From contig NZ_CP088245.1 in assembly GCF_021117275.1 (NCBI RefSeq), forward strand, positions 2,889,501 to 2,953,500: 64,000 bases of DNA. The letters are read 5' to 3'. Each line of letters starts with the position of its first letter. Position 1 is the stretch's first letter. A model generated the notes under the pieces. The model ran no database searches, was not told where the DNA came from, and saw only the letters and a list, made by a program, of their open reading frames with translations. This document shows positions 25,095 to 33,151 of this stretch, piece after piece. Origin of the DNA: Metabacillus sp. B2-18 (GTDB lineage Bacteria > Bacillota > Bacilli > Bacillales > Bacillaceae). The position numbers and the translations under genes are program-made.

Positions 25095-26561
25095 TTACAA
25101 TGTAGTTTGAGCGATTACTGATAAAATTTTTTCTTCAAGTAATTTACCTTGCTCTTCATCTTTTAAATGATTCATCAAAATGGAAAAAATAAGTTTATTT
25201 CCGTCAGACAACGTTAAATAACCCGATATAGAGCTTACATTAGTAAGTGTACCGGTTTTCGCAACTACGTTTTCTTTTAGTGGTTCTTCTTTCATCCGAT
25301 TACGCAGTGTACCACCTATTTTTTTTTCTTTTACACCTGCAACTGGTAAAGAGTTATAGAAAGACGAAAACCATGCCTGTGATTGAGATTTATATAAAAG
25401 ATCTGTAACAGAGTTTGCCTGAATAGCGTTTACATGAGAAATACCCGATCCGTCTCTTAAGTACATATTCTCAACATCAATTCCGAGCGATGTTAATGTT
25501 TGTTTTTCAACCTCTAAACCTGCTTCCCAGCTTCCAGATTGCTTGTGAGCCTTCCCCATTTCTTTGACAAGCATTTCCGCATGTGTATTGTTACTATTTT
25601 TCATGAAAGGAATAAGTATTTCTTTTAGAGGAATTGATTGATGTGTAAGAAGCATTTTCGAATGATTTGGTTTTACCCCTTTACGTTCCCTACCTTTCAC
25701 CTTAATTCCTTGTTGTTTTAATGCTTTTTTTAGGACTGAAAGAGAATAGCTTGTTGGATCCCATACTGCCACCCACTCTTTTATGGGCAATGCTTTATAT
25801 GAAATGGTCCCTTCAACAATGACCTCATTTTTACCATGAGTACGTGAGATTGTAAGCTCACTTTCTTCATCTGTGGAAACTGTGTTAGTTTTATTTATAA
25901 GTGTAACAAAATCAGTATTAGGAAAAATTGAAATTTCCGCCTTTTGATTTTTTTGACCAGGAGAAACCTCAATGGTAACCGTTCCTGCATCAAAATCTTT
26001 ATCAGGAGAAACTGTTAAGGCTGAAATTTGCGCACCATAATAAGCTGTTTCATCACTCCAAGGAAGATCCACTGAATACCGTACATCATCATACCAACTA
26101 TCATCAGCAATTAAATCTCCTGTAATAGATTGTATTCCTTGTTTTTTAAGAGTTTTAGCCATTCTTTCAATATCATTTACACGGAGTGTGGGATCACCAT
26201 GTCCAACAAAATAAACATTTCCCTTTATTTCATTACGTCTAACTTTTCCATCTGTGAATAGTTCCGTTTGGAAAGAATAATCTGGCCCTAAGGAAGCTAA
26301 AGCTGATGCTGCCGTGAATAATTTTAAATTGGATGCTGGGGTTAACGATAAATCTCCATTATACGAATATAATAGATCACCGTTAGAAGCCGAACGAATA
26401 CTAACACCTGCAATCGCTCCTTCTAGTATAGGATCTTCTGTTATTAGAGTATGTAATGGAGAAAAGACGTCCACTTGTTTTGCTTGTGTAAGAGACGGGG
26501 CTTGAAAAGTGCTTATCATTGTAAATGATAAGATCACCATGCAGAGAATTAATTTTGCCAT
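25095..26561 (-). CDS. D-alanyl-D-alanine carboxypeptidase/endopeptidase, PBP4 (DacB/DacC) family
   Basis: 488 residues from the ATG at 26561, chosen because AAAGGAG lies just upstream and an N-terminal signal peptide (MAKLILCMVILSFTMI) then starts the protein. Active-site motifs are SNLK (Ser77/Lys80), DGSGIS and VAKTGTLTN. The family is a class C-type penicillin-binding protein that trims peptidoglycan outside the membrane; in B. subtilis the relative DacC acts in stationary phase. It is monocistronic, after a terminator. Confidence 0.9.
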   Translation of the reverse strand: MAKLILCMVILSFTMISTFQAPSLTQAKQVDVFSPLHTLITEDPILEGAIAGVSIRSASNGDLLYSYNGDLSLTPASNLKLFTAASALASLGPDYSFQTELFTDGKVRRNEIKGNVYFVGHGDPTLRVNDIERMAKTLKKQGIQSITGDLIADDSWYDDVRYSVDLPWSDETAYYGAQISALTVSPDKDFDAGTVTIEVSPGQKNQKAEISIFPNTDFVTLINKTNTVSTDEESELTISRTHGKNEVIVEGTISYKALPIKEWVAVWDPTSYSLSVLKKALKQQGIKVKGRERKGVKPNHSKMLLTHQSIPLKEILIPFMKNSNNTHAEMLVKEMGKAHKQSGSWEAGLEVEKQTLTSLGIDVENMYLRDGSGISHVNAIQANSVTDLLYKSQSQAWFSSFYNSLPVAGVKEKKIGGTLRNRMKEEPLKENVVAKTGTLTNVSSISGYLTLSDGNKLIFSILMNHLKDEEQGKLLEEKILSVIAQTTL

Positions 26562-26623
26562 AAAAGCTTCTCCTTTCAATCTTCTATCTTTAAGGTCTTC
26601 ATCTATTTTCTTTTTATCCATTT

Positions 26624-26657
26624 AAAAACAGCTGATCAACATTGACCAGCTGTTTTT
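26624..26657 (-). terminator. Intrinsic terminator after aldo-keto reductase gene
   Basis: AAAAACAGCTG / CAGCTGTTTTT stem between the aldo-keto reductase stop and the dacC-like gene. Confidence 0.85.
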
Positions 26658-26669
26658 GTTTACTATTTT

Positions 26670-27506
26670 TTACACTACATTAAATTCATCAGGATCTGGA
26701 CCAACACGCTTGTCTTGGTTCAACGCACTAATTTTTTTCATATCTTCTTCACTTAGTGTGAAATCAAAAATATTTGCATTTTCTTCAATACGATGAGGCT
26801 TAATTGATTTAGGAATTGTAACAACCTTATTTTGTAGATCCCATCGCAAGATAATTTGTGCTGTTGATTTATTATATTTTTGAGCAATTTCCACTAGTGT
26901 TGGCTCGTCTAGTAACTGACCTTGCATTAATGGTGACCATGCTTCTAGTTGAATTTGATGCTTTTTACAATATTCGTGTAGACTTTCTTGTGTTAACCGT
27001 GGATGATATTCAACCTGATTGACCATTGGTTTAACATCAGCTTGATCAATAAGATCTTGTAAATGGTGTTCCTTAAAGTTACTTACGCCAATTGCACGAA
27101 TTTTCCCATCATGATAAAGCTTTTCTAATGCTTTCCAAGTATCAACGTATTTCCCTTGTTCAGGTACAGGCCAATGAATGAGATATAAATCCAGGTAGTC
27201 TAACTGCAGCTTTCTTAAGCTTTCTTCAAATGCAGCGATTGTTTCAACATATCCTTGATCTGCATTCCACACCTTTGATGTGATAAACAATTCATCACGT
27301 GACACACCACACTCCGCAATTGCCTTACCAACACCCTCTTCATTCCCATAAACCGCAGCAGTATCAATACTTCTATAGCCAGCTTTAATAGCAGCTAAAA
27401 CCGAATTTACTACCTCTGACCCATCTTCTACCTTAAACACTCCTAAACCAAACCAAGGCATTTTAACGCCATTATGTAATGTTGTAGTACTTTGTAAGCT
27501 TTCCAT
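26670..27506 (-). CDS. Aldo/keto reductase (YvgN/YtbE type)
   Basis: 278 residues from the ATG at 27506 (AAAGGAG eight to nine bases upstream). TIM-barrel reductase with the tetrad Asp48, Tyr53 (DTAAVYGNEEGVG), Lys78 (TSKVW) and His111 (LIHWP), and the NADPH motif IPKSIKPHRIEEN. Relatives reduce glyoxal, methylglyoxal and other aldehydes. Cytosolic. It shares no operon with its neighbours. Confidence 0.92.
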   Translation of the reverse strand: MESLQSTTTLHNGVKMPWFGLGVFKVEDGSEVVNSVLAAIKAGYRSIDTAAVYGNEEGVGKAIAECGVSRDELFITSKVWNADQGYVETIAAFEESLRKLQLDYLDLYLIHWPVPEQGKYVDTWKALEKLYHDGKIRAIGVSNFKEHHLQDLIDQADVKPMVNQVEYHPRLTQESLHEYCKKHQIQLEAWSPLMQGQLLDEPTLVEIAQKYNKSTAQIILRWDLQNKVVTIPKSIKPHRIEENANIFDFTLSEEDMKKISALNQDKRVGPDPDEFNVV

Positions 27507-27605
27507 CAGTTCAGCTCCTTTCATTTTCACCTTATTATTTTCCTATAACATCTTAATAATGAAAAGAAATTTGCTTACGTTTACAAAACTAGTAAAAGTT
27601 ACTTA

Positions 27606-27648
27606 AAAAGAGCCCATTATCTCTTTTGAAAGATAAATGGACTCTTTT
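27606..27648 (-). terminator. Intrinsic terminator after yjcZ-like gene
   Basis: Imperfect stem AAAGAGTCCATTTATC / GATAATGGGCTCTTT, followed on the minus strand by TTTAAG. Confidence 0.7.
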
Positions 27649-27657
27649 CTTAATTAA

Positions 27658-27765
27658 TTAGTATCCGTAACCAACGTAAGAAGCTCCAATGATAATTAAA
27701 AGAATAAACAAAACAACGATTAGAGCAAAACCAGCTCCATAACCGTATCCACCTGTAGCGCCCAT
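27658..27765 (-). CDS. YjcZ family sporulation protein
   Basis: A 35-residue [19 protein letters not shown]..., with a Gly/Tyr-rich head, one hydrophobic helix and the ending GASYVGYGY. This is the hallmark of the YjcZ/YhfS-like small sporulation proteins in Bacillus. GGAGGTG lies six bases before the ATG and a terminator follows the stop. It is likely membrane or spore-surface associated; no molecular function is known. Confidence 0.88.
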   Translation of the reverse strand: MGATGGYGYGAGFALIVVLFILLIIIGASYVGYGY

Positions 27766-27926
27766 GATGTCACCTCCAAATCCATTTGTTTTACTATATG
27801 TTTATAGCACTAACTTCGTTATGGGTAAAAGTCCAGATATGAAAATCTATTTTTTGTCACAATGTATTAGGATTATAAAAGAAAAATTGTTACGATAGAA
27901 GAAAGTAATAGTTTGAGGTGAATTTT

Positions 27927-28595
27927 ATGTGTGGTCGGTTTACACTTGCAACAAATCAAGATGTAATTGAAGATCAGTTTCAGCTAATTATCAATGAAGA
28001 ACTTACATACAGATATAACATTGCTCCATCTCAGGATGTTTTCGTTATAGGATCAAACGGACAGCAACGTGTAGCTACAAACATGCGATGGGGATTAATT
28101 CCACCTTGGTCAAAAGATGTGAAAATCGGACATAAAATGATCAATGCACGTTCTGAAACAATTGAACAAAAAGTAAGTTTTAAAAATCCGTTTCGACAAA
28201 AAAGATGCTTAATTATTAGTGATGGTTTTTATGAATGGAAAAAAACAGAGAGTGGTAAACAACCCTACCGATTTGTGATGAAGGATAGACGACCGTTTGC
28301 TTTTGCCGGTTTATGGGAATGTTGGAATAAGGGCTCCGAACCATTGTTCACGTGTACGATATTAACAACTACCTCAAATGAGGTAACAAAAGATGTTCAT
28401 GATCGAATGCCTGTGATCTTGCCACCCAATTCATATGATACATGGTTGGATCGGGAAGAAGATAATATTGAACACTTAAAGTCATTGTTAGTACCCTATG
28501 ATGCTAAACTCATGGATCTATACCCAGTTTCTGCTCTTGTAAATACTCCTAAAAATGACCAAAAAGAATGTTTAGAGCCTCTTAATAGTGAATAA
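27927..28595 (+). CDS. SOS response-associated peptidase (SRAP/YedK/HMCES family)
   Basis: 222 residues starting MCGRF. The start is fixed by the catalytic Cys2, which must be exposed after Met removal, and by GAGGTG upstream. Catalytic or binding residues visible are Cys2, Asn73 (INARSE), Glu103 (GFYEWKK) and His158 (HDRMPVIL). The family crosslinks to abasic sites in single-stranded DNA. It is monocistronic with a strong terminator. Confidence 0.94.
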   Translation: MCGRFTLATNQDVIEDQFQLIINEELTYRYNIAPSQDVFVIGSNGQQRVATNMRWGLIPPWSKDVKIGHKMINARSETIEQKVSFKNPFRQKRCLIISDGFYEWKKTESGKQPYRFVMKDRRPFAFAGLWECWNKGSEPLFTCTILTTTSNEVTKDVHDRMPVILPPNSYDTWLDREEDNIEHLKSLLVPYDAKLMDLYPVSALVNTPKNDQKECLEPLNSE

Positions 28596-28631
28596 AAAGA
28601 TCAAACCTTCTAAAAAGGGTTTGATCTTTTT
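28594..28631. terminator. Bidirectional terminator between SRAP and mhqD
   Basis: AAAAAGATCAAACC / GGTTTGATCTTTTT, a perfect 14-base stem between convergent genes. Confidence 0.9.
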
Positions 28632-28636
28632 ATTCA

Positions 28637-29254
28637 TTACTTATAAATTTGTTCATACCACGTTTTAGCTTCCATTATCTCTTCCCTTGTTAACTGGTGT
28701 CCAGCTTGCCCCCAGTGTTCTGTTACTTGTGCATTTGCATTTCTTAACACTTCAGCAAGTTCTTTTGTTTCTGCCTGCGGAATTAATGGATCGTTAACTC
28801 CAGCCCCTATGAATACAGGTGTATTATTTAAATCAGGTACTTCTACCCCTCTTCTAGGTACCATGGCATGAAGTAAAACAGCACCATTCAATGCTTGTTT
28901 ATAATGATACATTAAGCTTGCTGCGATATTTGCTCCATTTGAATAGCCTATTGCTAAAACGCGATTGCGGTCAAATTTGTATTTTTCAGCTGCTTCTCCA
29001 ATAAATTGATGCAGTTCATCTGTACGAAAAACCAAGTCCTCTTCATCAAAAACACCTTCTGATAAACGACGAAAAAAGCGAGGCATTCCATTTTCCAAAA
29101 CATTTCCTTTTACACCAAGTATGGAAGCAGTAGGAGCGATCATTTCCGCAATCGGAAGTAAATCACGTTCATTTCCGCCAGTGCCATGGAGTAGTAATAG
29201 AGTTGGTTCGTTTTGATCTTTTCCTTCTATAAATATATGTTGCAATGTATCCAT
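28637..29254 (-). CDS. mhqD: Alpha/beta hydrolase, MhqD-like phospholipase/carboxylesterase
   Basis: 205 residues. Esterase with LLLHGTGGNERDLLPIA (oxyanion hole), nucleophile Ser in GYSNGANIAASL, the Asp in GVNDPLIP and the His in AGHQLTREEI. It starts 11 bases after the mhqO-like gene. In B. subtilis mhqD is in the MhqR regulon for quinone and catechol stress, and the same gene pair with an MhqR-type operator is present here. Confidence 0.88.
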   Translation of the reverse strand: MDTLQHIFIEGKDQNEPTLLLLHGTGGNERDLLPIAEMIAPTASILGVKGNVLENGMPRFFRRLSEGVFDEEDLVFRTDELHQFIGEAAEKYKFDRNRVLAIGYSNGANIAASLMYHYKQALNGAVLLHAMVPRRGVEVPDLNNTPVFIGAGVNDPLIPQAETKELAEVLRNANAQVTEHWGQAGHQLTREEIMEAKTWYEQIYK

Positions 29255-29265
29255 CTCCTAAATCC

Positions 29266-30246
29266 TTAAGATTCCATTGTATATAATGGTTTTAATTTTG
29301 CTTCTATTTCATTTCTTTGTGATTCAAAATATGGAGGCAGTGCAAGGTGTTCTCCCAGATGTTCAAAGTCCTCGTCACCTTCAAAGCCAGGTCCGTCTGT
29401 TGCAAGCTCAAACAAAATTCCATTAGGTTCTCTAAAGTATAAAGAACGGAAATAATATCGTTCTACGAAACCAGAATTCGGCAAGTGACTTTCTTTTAAC
29501 AATTTCACCCACTTGTTTAGCTCTTCTTCATCTTCAACACGGAAGGCAACATGGTGGACGCTTCCTCGCCCTGGTCTTTCACGACTGCTCTCGTTGTCCT
29601 CAATTAAATGAATTTCTGCACCAGTACCACCTTCACCAGTTTCAAATACCCGAACTTTTTTCTGATCATTTTGTCTAACATATCCTGTTAATTCTCGAAA
29701 TCCCATTAAATCTGTTAAAATATTAGCTGTTCGTTCTGGCCTTGAAACAGTTAACTCAACAGGGCCAAGCCCAATAATTCCCTTTTCAACGGGAACCGGG
29801 CTCTTATCCCAAGGCTTTCCTCCAGCAACGCCTCTATTGTTTTCATCCGAAATCAGAATTAAACGTTGGCCTTCCTTATCTCTAAAAGAAAGACTAGAGC
29901 GACCATTAACAACTTGTATTTCATCATGATCTACATCAAATTGCTCGAGACGGTCCTTCCAGTATTGGAGTGCCTGATCATCAATCACTCGTAAGGAAGT
30001 AGCAGTGATGCTATTCGTACCAGGATAAGTTCGACCTGCACGAGGAATTTCAAAAAAGGTCAAATCTGTCCCTGGATTCCCCCGTTCATCAGCATAAAAT
30101 AAATGATATACAGAGGTATCATCTTGGTTAACTGTTTTCTTAACCAGCCTTAAACCTAATACTTTTGTATAAAAAGTATAATTATCCTTTGCATTAGCTG
30201 TTATAGCAGAAACATGATGAATTCCTTTTAAAGGTTTTATCGTCAT
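29266..30246 (-). CDS. mhqO: Ring-cleaving dioxygenase, VOC family (MhqO-like)
   Basis: 326 residues with two glyoxalase/VOC modules. His residues in GIHHVSAIT, GSVHHVAFR and the Glu of GILFELATDGPGF fit the metal site. MhqO-type enzymes are induced by hydroquinones and catechol and are thought to open the ring. The ATG is preceded by AAAGGAAG. A consensus sigma-A promoter and an MhqR-like operator lie directly upstream. It is the first gene of the mhqO-mhqD operon. Confidence 0.9.
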   Translation of the reverse strand: MTIKPLKGIHHVSAITANAKDNYTFYTKVLGLRLVKKTVNQDDTSVYHLFYADERGNPGTDLTFFEIPRAGRTYPGTNSITATSLRVIDDQALQYWKDRLEQFDVDHDEIQVVNGRSSLSFRDKEGQRLILISDENNRGVAGGKPWDKSPVPVEKGIIGLGPVELTVSRPERTANILTDLMGFRELTGYVRQNDQKKVRVFETGEGGTGAEIHLIEDNESSRERPGRGSVHHVAFRVEDEEELNKWVKLLKESHLPNSGFVERYYFRSLYFREPNGILFELATDGPGFEGDEDFEHLGEHLALPPYFESQRNEIEAKLKPLYTMES

Positions 30247-30276
30247 GAGAGAACTTCCTTTCTAAATCTAACATAA

Positions 30277-30294
30277 TATCTCGAATTCAAGATA
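30277..30294. promoter_or_regulatory. MhqR-type operator
   Basis: TATCTCGAATTCAAGATA is an imperfect palindrome that matches the published B. subtilis MhqR site (tATCTcgaAtTCgAGATa) at all but one position. It sits immediately downstream of the -10 of the mhqO promoter, where a bound repressor would block initiation. Confidence 0.8.
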
Positions 30295-30323
30295 ATTATA
30301 ATAAAAATAAATAAGATCGTCAA
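30295..30323 (-). promoter_or_regulatory. Sigma-A promoter of mhqO-mhqD
   Basis: On the minus strand TTGACG (30318-30323) and TATAAT (30295-30300) are separated by exactly 17 bases. Confidence 0.82.
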
Positions 30324-30397
30324 ATAATCTACATATATGTAAAAGCGCGTAAAATACAAATCAACAGCCCTCAATTCACCACAAGCCAAAATAAAAA

Positions 30398-30437
30398 ACT
30401 GTAGGCAAGCACGATTAATATCGAGTTTGTCTACAGT
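30398..30437 (-). terminator. Intrinsic terminator after coat gene pair
   Basis: Minus strand ACTGTAGACAA / TTGCCTACAGT with a T-run (TTTTTTAT) after it, about 40 bases past the stop of the Gln-rich gene. Confidence 0.75.
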
Positions 30438-30474
30438 CTTAAAAGTTAACGACCAATCGTTAACCTCTTGTTTC

Positions 30475-30888
30475 TTATTGCTGGATATATTGTCTGTTTT
30501 GTTGTTGCTGCTGATAACTTCTGTAGTTAGGAATGTGACGCTGTTCTGCTTGATTGTAAGAATGTACAGTTTGGTTTGGAACTTGTTGATAAGAAGTTGT
30601 TTGGTTATATGCAACACCATTAGATAATTCTTGTTGCATTTGATTGCAAACATTTAAAATTTGCTGACATTGTTGTAATGCTTGGTTATGTCCTTGTAAG
30701 CTTTGTTGAATCATTTGAGTTGCTTGTTGTTCTCTTTGTAATAATTGTTGCAGCATTTGTACATTTTGTTGTTCTTGTTGAAGCATTTGTTTATATTGTT
30801 GGCTACCTTGTTGTGTTTGCTGAATAAGCTGTTGAACTACTTGACGACACTCATTTATTTGTTGCATTGCATGTTGTTGTGTATGCAT
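30475..30888 (-). CDS. Glutamine-rich protein, probable spore coat component
   Basis: 137 residues of which 50 are Gln (about 36 percent). A long helical QQ-heptad-like N-terminal part (MLQQEQQNVQMLQQLLQREQQ) ends in a Tyr/Gln-rich tail (NYRSYQQQQQNRQYIQQ). It has three cysteines and no signal peptide. I do not recognise a family. It follows the CotF-like gene by 17 bases. The Tyr/Gln-rich composition suits transglutaminase or oxidative crosslinking in the coat, which is inference. Confidence 0.7.
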   Translation of the reverse strand: MHTQQHAMQQINECRQVVQQLIQQTQQGSQQYKQMLQQEQQNVQMLQQLLQREQQATQMIQQSLQGHNQALQQCQQILNVCNQMQQELSNGVAYNQTTSYQQVPNQTVHSYNQAEQRHIPNYRSYQQQQQNRQYIQQ

Positions 30889-30905
30889 AAATAATCCCTC
30901 CAGTT

Positions 30906-31496
30906 TTAATAAGTTTGTTGTTGATTACTATATAGAGCATTTGGTTGATAGCTGTTAAGTAATGCTTTTGTTGTTGTTTGGTCAAACGTTGGTACTTGGT
31001 AATAACCTCTTTGATTCATATAATTCCATGTCTCGTATGCTTGATCCGCACAATTTTTTGACCCCTGAATCATTATTTCTCTTAGTTTGGAATCTGTAAA
31101 TTCTAATGCAGCATGCATTTTTGATACTGCAGACGCCTTGTGAGTTCCAAGCATAGCAGACGAAATATCTTTATCGTTTAATTGATTAATCGATGCGTTT
31201 GGTGATTCTGGTACACTATTTCTGTTCATTCCGTATGTTGGTGTTGCACCAATGTTTGATTTTACACTAGGTAATGATCCAACATTTGCTTTTTGTTGGA
31301 GTGCATTTACAACAGCATTGTATTCATTAGTCATAAATGAAAGCTGATTTTGTAAAATGTTCTGTAAGTATTGATCTTGACAATGTGGTTGTAAAAGCTG
31401 AAATTGATTGATTGCATTCACCATACAACTTAGTATCTCATGACATTCCATTAATTCATGAGCACCAATATTTACTGAATTCGATTGTCTTGGCAA
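30906..31496 (-). CDS. CotF-like spore coat protein
   Basis: 196 residues. The N-terminal helix pair with NIGAHELMECHEILSCMVNAINQF and the central coat-F segment (LNDKDISSAMLGTHKASAVSKMHAALEFTDSKLREIM) resemble CotF/YraD-type coat proteins. A Tyr/Gln-rich tail (GYYQVPTFDQTTTKALLNSYQPN) ends it. TTG start, eight bases after AAGGAGG. It forms an operon with the Gln-rich protein. Sporulation-specific expression is expected, but I cannot assign the sigma factor. Confidence 0.82.
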   Translation of the reverse strand: MPRQSNSVNIGAHELMECHEILSCMVNAINQFQLLQPHCQDQYLQNILQNQLSFMTNEYNAVVNALQQKANVGSLPSVKSNIGATPTYGMNRNSVPESPNASINQLNDKDISSAMLGTHKASAVSKMHAALEFTDSKLREIMIQGSKNCADQAYETWNYMNQRGYYQVPTFDQTTTKALLNSYQPNALYSNQQQTY

Positions 31497-31600
31497 GATG
31501 TTATCCTCCTTAAAACATTTTTTGAAGCCAAATTTAAACTACCACTATTGATCGTAAATTATTCAGCTGAATTTTCTTAAATATTATTTATGAACATAGA

Positions 31601-31626
31601 AAAACCCAGATTTTCATCTGGGTTTT
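31601..31626. terminator. Terminator after 94-residue ORF
   Basis: AAAACCCAGAT / ATCTGGGTTTT with a 4-base loop, one base after the stop codon on the minus strand. Confidence 0.85.
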
Positions 31627-31911
31627 TTAAGAAAATTTATATATAAAATGTCCGTTCGGTTTTAATTGAATGGTTATCTTACCATGGTCTTCAATCTTTC
31701 TCGTTAAAAAGAAGTGCAGGCCATTCCATTCTAATGACCATTCTATAGGAGCACTAGCACGTAGATGCATTAGCTGCATTTTGTAAATATCGTAATTATA
31801 TGAAAAAGAGAATTCACCTTCAACGATTGAATACCATAAACCTTTTAGATAATTTATCGCTTCAGCTGATTGCTTTGAATTAATAATTTCGTTTACTGAT
31901 CTATAATGCAC
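31627..31911 (-). CDS. Hypothetical protein, 94 residues
   Basis: GTG start with GAGGGG upstream and a strong terminator directly after the stop, so it is a real gene. It is aromatic-rich and soluble (YLKGLWYSIVEGEFSFSYNYDIYKM, then SLEWNGLHFFLTRK). No signal peptide or known motif was seen. Its neighbours (coat genes, YitT protein) give no clear functional hint. Confidence 0.65.
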   Translation of the reverse strand: MHYRSVNEIINSKQSAEAINYLKGLWYSIVEGEFSFSYNYDIYKMQLMHLRASAPIEWSLEWNGLHFFLTRKIEDHGKITIQLKPNGHFIYKFS

Positions 31912-32018
31912 TTTCTTCCCCTCGCTCTCTATTACAAGATTAGATGAATTAGAGGAGAAAAACTATGCTAAAATGTTACCAATGTTATTTTTTGATTCAT
32001 TGATTGGTCTTGATTCAC

Positions 32019-32642
32019 TTATGACGCATGGCTATTTTCGATAGATTCTTCTTGGTCACGATCCATTTCCTTGATAGGAGATTTTTTATAACGTCCAATT
32101 ATCGTACTCGCGACAAAAATACAAAAGATTGAGAGAATAGCTCTCTCCCAACCAACTAAAGCTAGAGCAAATAAGATAATAATAGAGTCACATACAAAAA
32201 GAACTAAGCCTCTATTTATTCCGAATTTTTTATCAATATATAAGCCTAGTATATGAATTCCACCTAGTGAAGATCCGTTATTCAATACAAATGTCACTCC
32301 AATGCCAATTAAAAGACCGGCAATAATAGCAGCAATAATTGCATTTATCTCAAAGACAGGAATAATGATGTCAAACCATTCGCGAATTAGAGAAATTCCG
32401 GTAATTGATAATAAGCTTGAAATAGTAAACCACTTACCAAGTTCTTGAATAGAGATGATGAAGAAAGGCAGATTCACAACAAAAAACAGTGAACCCCAAG
32501 AGAAGGTTGTAAGATATGATAGAATAGTTGCAATTCCAGCAGTTCCTCCAAAGGTTAAATTATTATCTGATAATAATTTAATTCCTAAAGAGGTTAAAAC
32601 TAGCCCAACTAAAACAAGAATCAGCTTTTTCGTTATATTCAT
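32019..32642 (-). CDS. YitT-family membrane protein
   Basis: 207 residues from the ATG at 32642 (GGGGGAT upstream). Five or six hydrophobic helices and the family pattern FGGTAGIATILSYLT, LIGIGVTFVLNNGSSLGGIHIL place it among the YitT/DUF161-like membrane proteins. It lacks the long C-terminal DUF2179 domain of full YitT, ending in a charged tail. Function is unknown, possibly transport. Confidence 0.75.
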   Translation of the reverse strand: MNITKKLILVLVGLVLTSLGIKLLSDNNLTFGGTAGIATILSYLTTFSWGSLFFVVNLPFFIISIQELGKWFTISSLLSITGISLIREWFDIIIPVFEINAIIAAIIAGLLIGIGVTFVLNNGSSLGGIHILGLYIDKKFGINRGLVLFVCDSIIILFALALVGWERAILSIFCIFVASTIIGRYKKSPIKEMDRDQEESIENSHAS

Positions 32643-32747
32643 AATTATCCCCCGATCATTGTTATCCAATAATAACTTATCGCAAAGACTTGACAAGGTC
32701 AATGGCTTGAAAAGTATTCCGAATCTTACGTTTTTTCCGAACAAAAA

Positions 32748-32797
32748 AAGATCTTATTTCTCGGGTAAAAGAAATGTACCTCCAAGAAAAAAGATCT
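32748..32797 (-). terminator. Terminator-like hairpin after small secreted protein gene
   Basis: Nested inverted repeats AGATCTT/AAGATCT and ATTTCTT/AGAAAT. The minus strand runs into TTTTTTT. Confidence 0.6.
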
Positions 32798-32815
32798 CTT
32801 AAATCTATTAAACTA

Positions 32816-33136
32816 TTAAAACATTGGAACTGGTGGGTCTATCGCTAGAACTGGTTGTCCATTTATTGTAAACCAAATATAATAATGATCTATTTCAATA
32901 TCTAGGTGATTTTCTATTTTTTGTATAATCTCTTCTTGAACTTGAAAGCTAATTGAAGCTGTTTTATCACCTAAGGGTATATTTTTCAGCCCTAACAAAT
33001 CTGCAATATATCTAGCATCCTCATATGAGACTTCAACCTGCTGATCATATTCTGATAAATAAGCAGCTTGAACAGGAGAAAATGTTAAAATTATGGCTAA
33101 TGAGATCGCTGTAAATAAAGTTATCCAATATTTCAT
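32816..33136 (-). CDS. Small secreted or membrane-anchored protein of unknown function
   Basis: 106 residues from the ATG at 33136 (AAAGGAGG eight bases upstream; the GTG at 33145 touches the ribosome site). A clear signal peptide (KYWITLFTAISLAIILTFSPVQA) is followed by about 80 mature residues with one SYEDARYIADLLGLKNIPLGD segment and a Pro-rich end (DPPVPMF). No family recognised. It is seven bases downstream of the HD-GYP gene, so probably co-transcribed with it. Confidence 0.72.
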   Translation of the reverse strand: MKYWITLFTAISLAIILTFSPVQAAYLSEYDQQVEVSYEDARYIADLLGLKNIPLGDKTASISFQVQEEIIQKIENHLDIEIDHYYIWFTINGQPVLAIDPPVPMF

Positions 33137-33151
33137 CTTTATCACCTCCTT

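Noticed and set aside
30243..30653. 136-codon minus-strand frame overlapping the Gln-rich gene and the mhqO promoter
   Set aside because: It covers a terminator, an operator and a promoter and shows a low-complexity hydrophobic tail typical of AT-rich intergenic DNA.
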